Positions 1-8,817 are shown, counted from the first letter of the stretch. The stretch: DNA of 64,000 nt from Altererythrobacter sp. KTW20L (GCF_023501975.1 NZ_JAMFLH010000005.1:62001-126000); one strand, 5' to 3'. Notes: a model not told the origin generated them from the sequence alone. Numbers and translations are program-made.

Positions 1-1
1 G

Positions 2-55
2 GTGATCTTCGCCGTGGCCGTGGTGCGCCTGATGGTGGGCGGCGGGGTTATCTAA
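2..55 (+). CDS. C-terminal end of an unidentified membrane protein (partial)
   Basis: An open frame enters from the left edge and ends at a TAA at 53-55, giving 17 residues rich in Val, Ile, Ala and Gly with a single Arg. This looks like the end of a transmembrane helix. Its stop overlaps the stop of the convergent mutY gene by 4 bases. Nothing more can be said about its function because the body of the gene lies outside the window. Confidence 0.45.
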   Translation: MIFAVAVVRLMVGGGVI

Positions 56-1074
56 CCGCGGGCCAATACCAACATTCCCGCCTTGGCAAACAGGGTCGGC
101 AGGCCCGCTTCGTCCAGCCGGTCGAGCGGCCACCATTCGCCGCCCGTCAGCCCGTCCATACCTTCCCCCGCATAGGCCGCCACGCCCAGCTCAAGGTCGA
201 AGTGCGTGAACGAATGGCGCACCACGCCGGCGGCCTGCCACATGCCGGGAAGCGGCGGATCGTCCGCCCCGTCGCCCCGCGCCGACCAGCCATCATCGGG
301 CAGCGCGCGCATTCCGCCCAGCATCCCGCGCCCTGGCCGCGTCACCAGCCAGACCGCGCCCTCGCGCTCGATCCAGAAGGCCGTTCCGCGCCGCCGGGGT
401 TTGGCTTTCTTCGCCGCCTTTACCGGCAACCGCAGCGGATCGCCGCTCGCACGTCCTTCGCAACGCGAACTTAACGGGCAGAGCATGCACTTTGCATCGC
501 GCGCGGTGCAGATCGTGGCACCGAGGTCCATCATGGCCTGCGCGAAATCGCCTGCACGATGGTCCGGAGTGATGGCATCGGCAGCAGCGCGGATGGCCTT
601 CCTCGCACCCGGCAGCGGCTCGTCAATGGCGAACAGCCGTGCCACCACCCGCTCGACATTGGCATCGATCACCACCGCCCGCTGACCAAAGGCAATCGCG
701 GCCACGGCGGCGGCGGTATAGGCACCCAGCCCGGGCAGCCTGCGCAGTTCGGCCTCGCTGGCCGGAAATCCGCCCATTGCCGCCACGGCGCGGGCGCAGT
801 GTACCAGGTTGCGGGCGCGGCTGTAGTATCCCAAGCCCGCCCAGGCGGCCATGACGTCCTCCTCCGGCGCGGCGGCCAGCGCCTCCACTGTCGGCCAGCG
901 CGCCGTGAATTTCGCGAAATAGGGCGCGACGGCTGCCGTGGTGGTCTGCTGCAGCATCACTTCGGACAGCCATACGCGGTAGGGATCAGGCCACTCGCCG
1001 TCCGTCACCCGCCACGGCAGGCTGCGGCGATGGCCGTCATACCAGTCCAGCAGCTCGTCAGCGGTGTTGTCCAT
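52..1074 (-). CDS. mutY: A/G-specific adenine glycosylase MutY
   Basis: DNA glycosylase that removes adenine mispaired with 8-oxoguanine. The 340-residue protein has the family order: N-terminal WLSEVMLQQT motif, a helix-hairpin-helix (LPGLGAYTAAA) followed by the catalytic Asp in VIDANVERV, and a [4Fe-4S] loop with the spacing C-x6-C-x2-C-x5-C near residues 195-215. The C-terminal Nudix-like domain includes the FTHFDL segment typical of 8-oxoG recognition. The ATG at 1074 is chosen because the family begins just before the LLDWYDGHRRSLPWR stretch; the upstream extension of this frame overlaps the divergent DUF721 gene. Length is normal for MutY. Confidence 0.97.
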   Translation of the reverse strand: MDNTADELLDWYDGHRRSLPWRVTDGEWPDPYRVWLSEVMLQQTTTAAVAPYFAKFTARWPTVEALAAAPEEDVMAAWAGLGYYSRARNLVHCARAVAAMGGFPASEAELRRLPGLGAYTAAAVAAIAFGQRAVVIDANVERVVARLFAIDEPLPGARKAIRAAADAITPDHRAGDFAQAMMDLGATICTARDAKCMLCPLSSRCEGRASGDPLRLPVKAAKKAKPRRRGTAFWIEREGAVWLVTRPGRGMLGGMRALPDDGWSARGDGADDPPLPGMWQAAGVVRHSFTHFDLELGVAAYAGEGMDGLTGGEWWPLDRLDEAGLPTLFAKAGMLVLARG

Positions 1075-1103
1075 TGCCGCGCCATGGCATAGGCAGGCGG
1101 ACC

Positions 1104-1667
1104 ATGGAAAGCGGCAGCCCCAAACCTCCTGCGAAGAAACCGCCGGCGAAGAAGCCGGACGCGAAGAAAATCGTCCGCCCATACGAGCGCCCGCGCGGCG
1201 GAGAGGCGCGCGCCGTTTCGGACCTGGTGCCGCAGATCGGCCGCGCCGCCTTCCGCCGCTTCGGCTTCGTACAGAGCTCGGTCGTCAGCCGCTGGCCGGA
1301 AATCGTCGGCGAGGCCCATGCCCGCGTCTGCCTGCCCGAGGCGATCCGCTTTCCGCCCGGCGCCAAGGCCGACGGGATCATGGACCTTGTCGTCCTGCCC
1401 GCCCACGCCCCGCTGATCCAGCACGTGATCCCCGAGATCATCGACCGGGTGAACCGCTTTTTCGGTTACAAGGCCGTGGCACGGGTCAAGATGCGGCAAG
1501 GCGTGGTTAAGCCCGATGCTGCTCAAAAGGCTGCGGCTCCGGTGTCGCTCAAGCCCATCCCGCTGGAACTGGGCGAGTCTTTGCGCGATATCGGCGATCC
1601 GGAGCTGCGCACGGTGCTGGAATCACTGGCAAGATCGCTGGGAACGGACGAGGACGAAAGACGATGA
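1104..1667 (+). CDS. DUF721 (DciA-like) protein
   Basis: The 187-residue protein has a Lys/Pro-rich N-terminus (PPAKKPPAKKP, residues 6-18) and then a DUF721 domain at about residues 35-135 (RRFGFVQSSVVSRWPEIVGE, LVVLPAHAPLIQHV). DUF721/DciA proteins load the replicative helicase in bacteria lacking DnaC, so a replication role is likely by family but is not shown here. Start is the ATG at 1104 after AGGCAGG. It diverges from mutY with 29 bp between start codons and overlaps the downstream DsbA-like gene by 4 bases (ATGA), so the two are co-translated. Confidence 0.85.
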   Translation: MESGSPKPPAKKPPAKKPDAKKIVRPYERPRGGEARAVSDLVPQIGRAAFRRFGFVQSSVVSRWPEIVGEAHARVCLPEAIRFPPGAKADGIMDLVVLPAHAPLIQHVIPEIIDRVNRFFGYKAVARVKMRQGVVKPDAAQKAAAPVSLKPIPLELGESLRDIGDPELRTVLESLARSLGTDEDERR

Positions 1668-2338
1668 AAAAGGCCCTGATCGCCGGTCTGCTGCTGGCGG
1701 TGGCACCGATTGCCGCCCTCAGCGCACAGAACTGGGATGCGACCTATACCGCCACCACTGGCGGTCACCTGCTCGGCAATCCTGCGGCGGAAACCAAGCT
1801 GATCAGCTTCGTCAGCTATTCCTGCCCGCACTGCGCCAATTTCGAAACGCAATCGGAAGGCCCGCTGCGCCTCGCCTACATCCAGCCGGGCAAGGTCAGC
1901 GTGGAAGTGCGCAACGTGATCCGCAACCCGATCGACCTTGCCGCCGCGCTTGCCGCCGAATGCGGTCCTGAAAGCCGGTTCTGGGGCAACCACCGTGCCA
2001 TCCTGCGTGACCAGCCGCGCTGGCTCGGCGTGGCGACCAGCGCAACTGCCGCCCAGCAGGCGCGCTGGAGCAGCGGTACGGTGGGCTCACGGATGAAAGC
2101 CATCGCTTCCGACCTGGGGTTCTACCGGTTGATGGAACCGCGCGGCTATTCTGTTGCCCAGCTCGACCAGTGCCTGACCGACGAGGCCGAGGCCCGCCGC
2201 ATCGCCGAAAGTGCGCGGGCCGACAATGTCCGCTGGACGATATCCGGCACGCCCAGCTTCGCTATCAACGATACCATGCAGGAAGGCGTCCACAGCTGGA
2301 GTGCCCTGCAAGGGCGGCTGGATGCCGCAATCCGCTAG
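1664..2338 (+). CDS. Periplasmic DsbA-family thiol oxidoreductase
   Basis: Thioredoxin-fold protein of 224 residues. It has a signal peptide (residues 1-21, MKKALIAGLLLAV...ALSA) and the active site CPHC at residues 54-57, the classical DsbA dipeptide. A cis-Pro loop, GTPSF, lies near the C-terminus. By family it oxidises or shuffles disulfides in exported proteins. It resembles the alphaproteobacterial DsbA/ScsC-like group (thioredoxin_4) rather than E. coli DsbA. It overlaps the DUF721 gene by 4 bases and is followed by a second paralogue and smc. Confidence 0.9.
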   Translation: MKKALIAGLLLAVAPIAALSAQNWDATYTATTGGHLLGNPAAETKLISFVSYSCPHCANFETQSEGPLRLAYIQPGKVSVEVRNVIRNPIDLAAALAAECGPESRFWGNHRAILRDQPRWLGVATSATAAQQARWSSGTVGSRMKAIASDLGFYRLMEPRGYSVAQLDQCLTDEAEARRIAESARADNVRWTISGTPSFAINDTMQEGVHSWSALQGRLDAAIR

Positions 2339-2468
2339 TCCAGTCCGCAAGTTCACTGGCGAAAGCCGGGCATATCCTGTGCAAAAGCACCGGTCTGGCC
2401 ACCGCTTCCGTTTGCACCCTGCCCCGCATGGGTTAGCCTCTTTTTTCCCTTCAGACAGGAACCGTCCG

Positions 2469-3215
2469 ATGATCTCGATCCGCCGCCTTGCATTTGCCAC
2501 CCTGGCTGCCCCGCTCGCCCTGGGCCTTGCCGCCTGTTCGGACAACGGCTCGTCCACCACTGGAACCGATCCCGTGGCAGAGGTCGCCCCGCCCGAAGGC
2601 ACCACCTGGGGGCAGACCGTCACCCGCACCGAACAGGGCGGCTGGCTGATGGGCAATCCCGATGCGCCGATCAAGCTGGTGGAATATGGCTCGCTCACCT
2701 GCCCGGCCTGCGCCGCCTTCGCTGCCGAAGGCTCGGCACCGCTGAAGGAAAACTATGTCGAAAGCGGCCGCGTCAGCTTCGAATTGCGCAGCATGATCCT
2801 GCACGGTGTGGTTGACCTGTTGCTGACGCGGATGCTGGAATGCAGCCCCAACGAGGTTGCCATTCCGCTGGCCGACCAGGTCTGGGCCAACCTTGGTGAG
2901 CTGCAGAACACCTATATCCCGCAAGGCGATGCCATCAACAACGCGCTGCGCCTGCCCGAGGACCAGCGCTTCGTGGCCGTGGGCCAGGTCGGCGGCTTTA
3001 CCGATTTCTTCGCCGCGCGCGGGATCAGCAGCGATCAGGCCCAGGCCTGCCTCGCCGATGCCGAAGCCGTCACCCAGCTGGCCGAGGTAACCAACGCCGC
3101 CGCCCAGGCCGACGCGATCACCGGAACGCCCACCTTCCTGATCAACGGCCAGAAGATCGACGCCCTGCGCTGGGCCGAGGTCGAGGGCGCGCTGCAACGG
3201 GCCGGCGCCCGCTAA
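2469..3215 (+). CDS. DsbA-family thiol oxidoreductase, lipoprotein
   Basis: Paralogue of the preceding gene, 248 residues. The N-terminus is a lipoprotein signal with the lipobox LAAC (Cys23), so the protein should be membrane-anchored rather than soluble. The active site is CPAC at residues 78-81, and GTPTFLING supplies the cis-Pro loop. The ATG at 2469 is chosen because it starts directly at the signal peptide; the upstream extension of the frame overlaps the previous gene and has no signal. A 130-bp gap precedes it, so it may have its own promoter. The two enzymes probably differ in redox potential (CPHC against CPAC) and location. Confidence 0.9.
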   Translation: MISIRRLAFATLAAPLALGLAACSDNGSSTTGTDPVAEVAPPEGTTWGQTVTRTEQGGWLMGNPDAPIKLVEYGSLTCPACAAFAAEGSAPLKENYVESGRVSFELRSMILHGVVDLLLTRMLECSPNEVAIPLADQVWANLGELQNTYIPQGDAINNALRLPEDQRFVAVGQVGGFTDFFAARGISSDQAQACLADAEAVTQLAEVTNAAAQADAITGTPTFLINGQKIDALRWAEVEGALQRAGAR

Positions 3216-3245
3216 AGGCAGGGCGCGAGGGGGGCACGCAGTCAG

Positions 3246-6200
3246 GTGGAGATCAGGAAGCTCAAACTGTCGGGCTTCAAGAGCTTCGTCGAACCTGCCG
3301 AACTGCGGATTGAGCCGGGGCTGACAGGCGTTGTCGGCCCCAACGGCTGCGGCAAATCGAACCTGCTCGAAGCGATCCGCTGGGTGATGGGCGAAAACTC
3401 GCCCAAATCCATGCGTTCGGGCGGGATGGAGGACGTGATCTTCGCGGGCACGGCCACCCGCCCGCCGCGCGATTTTGCCGAGGTCGTGCTCCACGCCCGC
3501 GATGCCGAGGGCGAGGAACTGAACGTCACGCGCCGGATCGAGCGCGGGGCGGGTAGCGCCTATCGCGTCAACGGGCGCGACGTGCGGGCGAAGGACGTAA
3601 GCCTCGTGTTCGCCGATGCCGCCACCGGCGCGCATTCCCCCGCCCTCGTCAGCCAGGGCAAGATCGCCCAGGTCATCGCCGCCAAGCCCGAAGAACGCCG
3701 CATGATGCTGGAGGAAGCCGCGGGGATCGCCGGCCTCCACGTGCGCCGCCGCGATGCCGAGAACAAGCTCAAGGCAACAGAGCGCAACCTGGCGCGGCTG
3801 GAAGACCTGATGGCGGGCCTCGACAGCCAGATCGCCACCCTCAGGCGGCAGGCCAAGCAGGCCGAACGCTACAAGGAACTCAGCGACCAGATCCGCGTGG
3901 CCGAAGCGCGGCTGGTCTTCGCCCGCTGGCGCGATGCGGCAGCAGCAGCAGAGGCGGCGCGGGAACAGGCCAAGGGGGCCGATGCAGCCGTGGCAGCGGC
4001 ACAGGAAGCAGCCAAGGTCGCCCAGTCGGCACAGGCCGTGCTGGCGCAGAAGCTGCACGACCTGCGCGACGAACAGGCCGACCGGCGCGACGATGCCAGC
4101 GCCCACGGGCACCGCATGGCCACGCTCGCCAGCGCGCTGGAAGCAGCCAACCAGCGCCTCGCCGATCTCGACCGGCAGAAGCAGCGGCTGGAGGAAGACC
4201 GCTTCGAGGCCGACCGCCTGACGCAGGATGCCGCCAAGGCCTTGCAGGAACTCGAAGCCTCGCTGGCGGCCAATGTTGCGTCGCTGGCTGCGCAGGAGGA
4301 AGCGCGGCCCGGCTTGCTGGCACGCTCCGAAGAGGCCGAACGGGCGGGCCGCGCTGCGGAGTTGGCGCTGGCCAAGGCGACCGCCGACCACGCCGGAGTC
4401 GAAGCCGAATGGCGCGTGGCAGAGGCGGAACTGGTCCAGGCCCGCGCCCGGCTCGAACGGCTGGGGCAGGACGTGCGGCGGCTGGCGGACCAGCGGCAGG
4501 CGCTTGCGGGCGAAGGGGATCCCGAACTCGCGGTAGAAGCGGCGCGGAGCGCGGTGGAGCAAGCCGCAGCGCGGCGCGAGACCTTGCGCACTGCTCTCGA
4601 AGCCGAACGGGCGCGCAAAGACGAACTGACCAGATCGCGCGACGATGCAGCCAGCCTGCTCGCCACGGCGCGGGCCGAACTGGCTGGCGTGGAGCGCGAA
4701 TGGCAGGCGCTCGACCGTGACCGGCAGGCGCGCGCAAAGCAGGCGCAGGGCAAGCATGGCCTGCCTGTGGCGCTGGACAAGCTGGCGGCGGAACCCGGCT
4801 ATGAACGCGCTCTGGCCGCCGTGCTGGGGCGCGATGGCAAGGCGCCGCTGGGATCGCCCGACAAAGGCGCGGACGGGCGGTTCTGGACCGGGGCCGCTGC
4901 CCCCGCCAAGGTGGCAGACAACCTCGCCGACCATGTCCGCCTGTGCCCGCCCCAACTGGCCGCGCGGCTTGCGCTGGTCCACGTGGCCGAAACCGATGAT
5001 GGCCGCGCACTCGGTCCCGGCGAATGGCTGGTCACCCGCGACGGCTTCCTGCGCCGGTGGGACGGCTTCGTGGCGCGCGGCGAAGGTGCGGCAGAAGCGG
5101 CGCGGCTGGAGGCAGACAACCGGCTGGTCGATCTGGAAGCGCGGCTGCCTGCCCTGCGGGATTCACTGGCTGCGGCCCAGTCGGCGCATGACCGGATGGC
5201 CGCGGAAGCGGGTGAATTGCAGCGCCAGCTTGTCGCCAGCGAACGCAGCGTCAACGAGGCTGCTGAGGGCGAGCGGCAGGCCCTTCGCGCATTGGACCAG
5301 GCCGAAGCGCGGCGCGAGCGGCTCGCCCAGCGCCTGACCGAGATTGCCGCTGCCGAGGCGGACCTCGCCGACCAGCGCAAGACGGCGGAAAGCGAAGTCG
5401 CTGCGGCAGAGGCCAAGCGCACCGCCCTGCCCGATCCCGCCAGCGGGCGCTTGGCGCTCGATGCCGCGCGGCTGCGGCACGAGGCGGCGCGCGATGGCTT
5501 GCAGGCGGCGATGGCCGCGCTCGCGTCGCATGACCAGTCGCTGGCCGTGGCGCGCGAACGGGTGGCGGCGCAGAAGTCCGACAAGTCGAACTGGCAGGCC
5601 CGCGCGGGCGAGGCAGCGCAGCGGCTGGCGGGCATGTCCGCCCGGTTCGAGGAGATCGAGCAGGAGCGCGCGGTCGTCGCCGCCAAGCCTGCCGGATTGA
5701 TGGCCGAGATCGAAGGCGGAGAGGCGGTGCGGACGCGGCTGACGGAGGAACTCGCCGCTGCCGATGCCGCCGTGACCGGGGCGACCGACGAACTGCGCCG
5801 CGCCGACCTTGCGCTGGCCGAAACGGGCGAAGCGCTCAGCACTGCACGCGAAAACCGCGCCACCCTCGCCACTCGCGCCGAAAACGAGGAGCAGCGGCGC
5901 GAGGAAATGGCGCGCATTTCCGGCGAACGCTTCCAGTGCCCGCCGCCGCTGCTGGGTGAGCGTTTTGCCTTCGATCAGGGCGCAGTGGCGGATTCGGGCG
6001 TGGAGAGCGCCGAGATGGAGCGGCTTACGGCCAGCCGCGAACGGATCGGGCCGGTCAACCTCGTCGCGGCAGACGAACTGGCGCGGATCGAGGTGGAGCA
6101 TGGCGCCAGCAGCGCCGAACAGGCCGAACTGGTGGAAGCGGTGCATCGCCTGCGCGGATCCATCGGCAACCTCAACCGCGAGGGCCGCGAACGGCTGCGC

Positions 6201-6668
6201 GCTGCTTTCGAGGCAGTCGACGGCCACTTCCGCACCCTGTTCACCCGGCTGTTCGAAGGCGGGCAGGCACACCTGGCGCTGGTCGATTCGGACGATCCGC
6301 TGGAGGCTGGCCTCGAAATCTACGCCCAACCGCCGGGCAAGCGGCTGCAATCGCTCAGCCTGCTGTCGGGGGGCGAACAGGCTTTAACCGCAACGGCACT
6401 TATCTTCGCGCTTTTTCTAACCAATCCGGCACCAATCTGCGTACTGGACGAAGTCGATGCCCCGCTGGACGACGCCAATATCGACCGCTTCTGCGACCTG
6501 CTCGACTGGATGGTGGGCGAAACCCAGACCCGCTACCTCATCGTCACCCACAACGCCGTCACCATGAGCCGCATGCACCGTCTGTTCGGCGTAACCATGG
6601 TCGAAAGGGGGATCTCGCGGTTGGTCAGCGTGGATCTGGGTGAAGCTGCGGCGCTGGCGGCGGAGTGA
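3246..6668 (+). CDS. smc: Chromosome segregation protein SMC
   Basis: ATPase of the bacterial condensin, 1140 residues. The N-terminal head has Walker A GPNGCGKS (residues 31-38). A long Ala/Glu/Arg-rich coiled coil follows, then a hinge at roughly residues 515-620, the second coiled coil, and a C-terminal head with signature LSGGEQALTATALIF and Walker B CVLDEVDAPLDDAN. The start is a GTG at 3246, 30 bp after the DsbA stop. The very regular Ala-rich heptads produce long antisense open frames that are not genes. scpA/scpB partners are not in the window. Confidence 0.97.
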   Translation: MEIRKLKLSGFKSFVEPAELRIEPGLTGVVGPNGCGKSNLLEAIRWVMGENSPKSMRSGGMEDVIFAGTATRPPRDFAEVVLHARDAEGEELNVTRRIERGAGSAYRVNGRDVRAKDVSLVFADAATGAHSPALVSQGKIAQVIAAKPEERRMMLEEAAGIAGLHVRRRDAENKLKATERNLARLEDLMAGLDSQIATLRRQAKQAERYKELSDQIRVAEARLVFARWRDAAAAAEAAREQAKGADAAVAAAQEAAKVAQSAQAVLAQKLHDLRDEQADRRDDASAHGHRMATLASALEAANQRLADLDRQKQRLEEDRFEADRLTQDAAKALQELEASLAANVASLAAQEEARPGLLARSEEAERAGRAAELALAKATADHAGVEAEWRVAEAELVQARARLERLGQDVRRLADQRQALAGEGDPELAVEAARSAVEQAAARRETLRTALEAERARKDELTRSRDDAASLLATARAELAGVEREWQALDRDRQARAKQAQGKHGLPVALDKLAAEPGYERALAAVLGRDGKAPLGSPDKGADGRFWTGAAAPAKVADNLADHVRLCPPQLAARLALVHVAETDDGRALGPGEWLVTRDGFLRRWDGFVARGEGAAEAARLEADNRLVDLEARLPALRDSLAAAQSAHDRMAAEAGELQRQLVASERSVNEAAEGERQALRALDQAEARRERLAQRLTEIAAAEADLADQRKTAESEVAAAEAKRTALPDPASGRLALDAARLRHEAARDGLQAAMAALASHDQSLAVARERVAAQKSDKSNWQARAGEAAQRLAGMSARFEEIEQERAVVAAKPAGLMAEIEGGEAVRTRLTEELAAADAAVTGATDELRRADLALAETGEALSTARENRATLATRAENEEQRREEMARISGERFQCPPPLLGERFAFDQGAVADSGVESAEMERLTASRERIGPVNLVAADELARIEVEHGASSAEQAELVEAVHRLRGSIGNLNREGRERLRAAFEAVDGHFRTLFTRLFEGGQAHLALVDSDDPLEAGLEIYAQPPGKRLQSLSLLSGGEQALTATALIFALFLTNPAPICVLDEVDAPLDDANIDRFCDLLDWMVGETQTRYLIVTHNAVTMSRMHRLFGVTMVERGISRLVSVDLGEAAALAAE

Positions 6669-6675
6669 GCAGGCG

Positions 6676-7488
6676 GTGAGCGAGGTTCTGGAACTGCTGA
6701 GCGAGCGCGAGAAGGAGACATTGCGCCTTCTGCTAGTCGGCCACGATGCGAAATCATCGGCGCGAGCAATGGATCTGTCGGTTCATACCATCAACGACTA
6801 CCTGCGCTCCGCCCGGCGCAAGCTGGGTGTTGGCAGTAGCCGTGAAGCGGCACGCATGCTGGGCGAAGCGGAATTCGCATCGTCCCCCGAAACTCTTGCC
6901 CCCAAACAATTTGGGGATTCCAAAACCGACGGGGACGAACAATTCGGGATCACTGAACGAGGTGATCAGATGCCAAACGGTGAGCCGTCTCATCAATCGC
7001 CAGCACGGGGTGGAAACTTCACCTGGCTTGCAGGAGGAATGCTCATCATGTCTTTGCTTATTGCTGCAGCGATCATCTTTGTAACCCCAGGCGCGGAGGA
7101 TGCTTCGCTTGTGCAAACGCGTGAGTCCCCCGCCGTCTCGACTGTTCAGGAAGCTGCCTCCGCGGGCGCGGCCCGAAACTGGGTTGCCATGCTCGACCGG
7201 GGGGACTGGTCGGGCAGCTGGAATGCTGCGGGCGCATTGTTCCAACAGGGAGTAAGCGCCGAAGTGTGGGTAGGCACCGTCGAACCACTGCGTGCGCCAC
7301 TCGGCTCGGCCAATTCGCGCGTTTTCGAGAAGGTGACCCAGGCAACAGAACTGCCTGGCGCGCCTAATGGAGAATACGAATTGCTCGAATTCCGCACGGA
7401 TTTTGCCAACAGGGCAGGGACAATCGAAACCGTGGCGATGGCGCGCGAAGGCCAAAGCTGGCGCGTGGTCGGCTATTTCCTGCGTTGA
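6676..7488 (+). CDS. Membrane-anchored LuxR-type HTH protein with C-terminal DUF4019 domain
   Basis: About 270 residues. The N-terminal LuxR-like helix-turn-helix spans about residues 5-65 (LSEREKETLRLLLVGHDAKS...LSVHTINDYLRSARRKLGV). A polar linker and one transmembrane segment follow (LAGGMLIMSLLIAAAIIFV, about residues 117-137). The C-terminal domain resembles DUF4019 (WVAMLDRGDWSGSWNAAGALF...SWRVVGYFLR). The DNA-binding domain is predicted cytoplasmic and DUF4019 periplasmic, an arrangement that could pass an envelope signal to DNA. I prefer the GTG at 6676, just after smc; a GTG at 6640 in the same frame would overlap smc by 29 bases. No receiver domain is present. Confidence 0.8.
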   Translation: MSEVLELLSEREKETLRLLLVGHDAKSSARAMDLSVHTINDYLRSARRKLGVGSSREAARMLGEAEFASSPETLAPKQFGDSKTDGDEQFGITERGDQMPNGEPSHQSPARGGNFTWLAGGMLIMSLLIAAAIIFVTPGAEDASLVQTRESPAVSTVQEAASAGAARNWVAMLDRGDWSGSWNAAGALFQQGVSAEVWVGTVEPLRAPLGSANSRVFEKVTQATELPGAPNGEYELLEFRTDFANRAGTIETVAMAREGQSWRVVGYFLR

Positions 7489-7498
7489 TCACTGGGGA

Positions 7499-7526
7499 AT
7501 CCCTCTCTCCTTCTGGGGAGAGGGAT
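7499..7526. terminator. Bidirectional hairpin between convergent genes
   Basis: An inverted repeat with arms ATCCCTCTCTCC and GGGGAGAGGGAT (11 of 12 pairs) and a TTCT loop lies 10 bp after the LuxR/DUF4019 stop and 8 bp before the stop of the convergent spermidine synthase-like gene. No clear T-run follows on either side. It is probably a shared transcription stop or mRNA-end stabiliser. Confidence 0.55.
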
Positions 7527-7534
7527 GACCGCCC

Positions 7535-8203
7535 CTACCTCACCGCAAACCAGATCACATGCCGCGGGCCCTTGCCGTTGCTGCGTGCCCGCACCACCAC
7601 TTCGTCCACCGCGAAGCCTGCCTTGCGCAGGCGGCCGGCGAAGACCGGGTCGGGCGCGGCGGACCAGATGGCGAGGACGCCGCCGGGTTTCAGCGCGGCC
7701 TTGGCGGCGGCGATGCCGTCGCGCGAATAGAGCTTGCCGTTGTCCTTGCGCACCAGCCCGTCGGGGCCGTTATCGACATCAAGCAGGATCGCATCGTACA
7801 TCCCTCGCCCACTCACGATCAGCGGGGCGACATCGGAGTGGACCAGCTTCACGCGTTTGTCGTCAAGGCAGGTGCCGGTCAGGCCAGCCATAGGGCCGCG
7901 CGCCCATTCGATGATCTCCGGCACCAGTTCGGCCACGGTGAGCTTGGCGTCCTTGGGCGCGACTTCCAGCGCCTTCCTCAGCGTGAAGCCCATGCCATAG
8001 CCGCCGATCAGCCAGTTCTGTCCGGGACAACCGACCAGCCGCTCTGCGGTCATTTCGGCCAGCGCCTCTTCCGACCCGCTCATCCGGCTGTTCATCAGTT
8101 CGTTACGGTCGAGCACGATCATATAATCGGCCCCGCGCCGCATCAGGCGCAGTTCCTCTCCGCCGGGGACCTGGGCAGTGGCGAGATGTTCTAGCGGGAT
8201 CAT
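7535..8203 (-). CDS. Spermidine synthase-like SAM-binding protein
   Basis: A 222-residue Rossmann-fold protein of the spermidine synthase superfamily. It has a glycine-rich cofactor loop (WLIGGYGMGFTLRKAL, about residues 64-79), an acidic strand (LTVAELVPEIIEWARG) and LLDVDNGPDG in the position of the catalytic region. It is shorter than true spermidine synthases (about 280) and lacks the N-terminal beta domain, so polyamine synthesis is not assured; a small-molecule methyltransferase is an alternative. Start is the ATG at 8203 (MIPLEHLATAQVPGG); upstream codons add no homologous sequence. Confidence 0.75.
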   Translation of the reverse strand: MIPLEHLATAQVPGGEELRLMRRGADYMIVLDRNELMNSRMSGSEEALAEMTAERLVGCPGQNWLIGGYGMGFTLRKALEVAPKDAKLTVAELVPEIIEWARGPMAGLTGTCLDDKRVKLVHSDVAPLIVSGRGMYDAILLDVDNGPDGLVRKDNGKLYSRDGIAAAKAALKPGGVLAIWSAAPDPVFAGRLRKAGFAVDEVVVRARSNGKGPRHVIWFAVR

Positions 8204-8244
8204 GTGGGGCCTATGGACGGAGTTGGGCGACAAAACCACCCGTC

Positions 8245-8308
8245 CCGTTCGCCTCGAGCGAAGTAGAGAGGCCGCGCGCGGGGTCTCGACTTCGCTCGAC
8301 CCGAACGG
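8245..8308. repeat. 64-bp palindromic repeat, copy 1
   Basis: Imperfect dyad beginning CCGTTCGCCTC and ending CGAACGG, with inner arms GAGCGAAGTAGAGAGGCC and GGTCTCGACTTCGCTC. A second copy of the same length, in the same orientation and differing at roughly 9 positions, lies at 9273-9336. Located between the spermidine synthase-like start and the soxR stop, it could act as the soxR transcript terminator. It has the character of a REP/BIME-like chromosomal repeat. Confidence 0.8.
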
Positions 8309-8325
8309 AAGCTAGGCGAAAGAGT

Positions 8326-8766
8326 TCAATCCAAAACTGCCCGCGGCCCCGGCCCCTTCAGCCCCAGCCGGTCATCCTTGTTATAGAGGCGGCACTTTTC
8401 GAGGCTCAGGCAGCCGCAGCCGATGCACTGGTCGAGCTGGTTGCGCGCGCGGGTGAGGAGGCCGATGCGCTTGTCGATCTGTTCGCGCATGTTGCGGCTG
8501 ATACGCTGCCAGTCGGCCTGGGTAGGATTGCGGCCATCGGGCAGGCTGGCGAGCTGCTGCTCGATCTCGCCCAGCGCCAGACCCAGCCTTTGGGCGATCA
8601 GGATGAAGCTGACCCGGCGGATATCGCCGCGCAAAAAGCGCCGCTGGTTGCCGCTGGTCCGCACCGAATGGATCAGGCCCTTCTCCTCGTAGAAACGGAT
8701 GGCCGACACCGCCACGCCGGTGCGCGCGGAAAGCTGCCCGATGGTGATGAAGCGCATTTCGGTCAT
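8326..8766 (-). CDS. soxR: Redox-sensitive transcriptional activator SoxR
   Basis: MerR-family regulator of 146 residues. The N-terminal winged HTH (ITIGQLSARTGVAVSAIRFYEEKGL) is followed by a dimerisation helix and the SoxR-specific [2Fe-2S] cluster motif with Cys at 114, 117, 119 and 125 (C-x2-C-x-C-x5-C). Oxidation of the cluster by redox-cycling compounds or superoxide activates it. Start is the ATG at 8766. It is transcribed divergently from a VOC-family gene across an intergenic region that holds a near-consensus SoxR box, which makes that neighbour its probable target. No soxS is present, as usual outside enterics. Confidence 0.95.
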   Translation of the reverse strand: MTEMRFITIGQLSARTGVAVSAIRFYEEKGLIHSVRTSGNQRRFLRGDIRRVSFILIAQRLGLALGEIEQQLASLPDGRNPTQADWQRISRNMREQIDKRIGLLTRARNQLDQCIGCGCLSLEKCRLYNKDDRLGLKGPGPRAVLD

Positions 8767-8786
8767 GCAAAAATATCCCCAGTCCA

Positions 8787-8817
8787 TTGACCTCACCTTA
8801 GCTTGAGGTTGCATGAT
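8787..8817 (+). promoter_or_regulatory. SoxR box within a 19-bp-spacer promoter of the VOC gene
   Basis: CCTCACCTTAGCTTGAGG at 8791-8808 closely resembles the known SoxR operator (CCTCAAGTTAACTTGAGG; 15 of 18 positions). It sits between a -35-like TTGACC (8787-8792) and a -10-like CATGAT (8812-8817) with a 19-bp spacer. That overlong spacer is the hallmark of promoters that MerR-family activators untwist. The predicted transcript leads into the VOC gene starting at 8900. The same box lies 25 bp upstream of the soxR start codon on the other strand and may give autoregulation. Confidence 0.8.

Noticed and set aside
2451-6350. Very long open frames antisense to the second dsbA and smc (up to 843 codons)
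   Set aside because: They mirror the GC-rich third-position pattern of smc, have low-complexity Ala/Arg/Ser composition, and the plus-strand frame encodes an unmistakable SMC protein.
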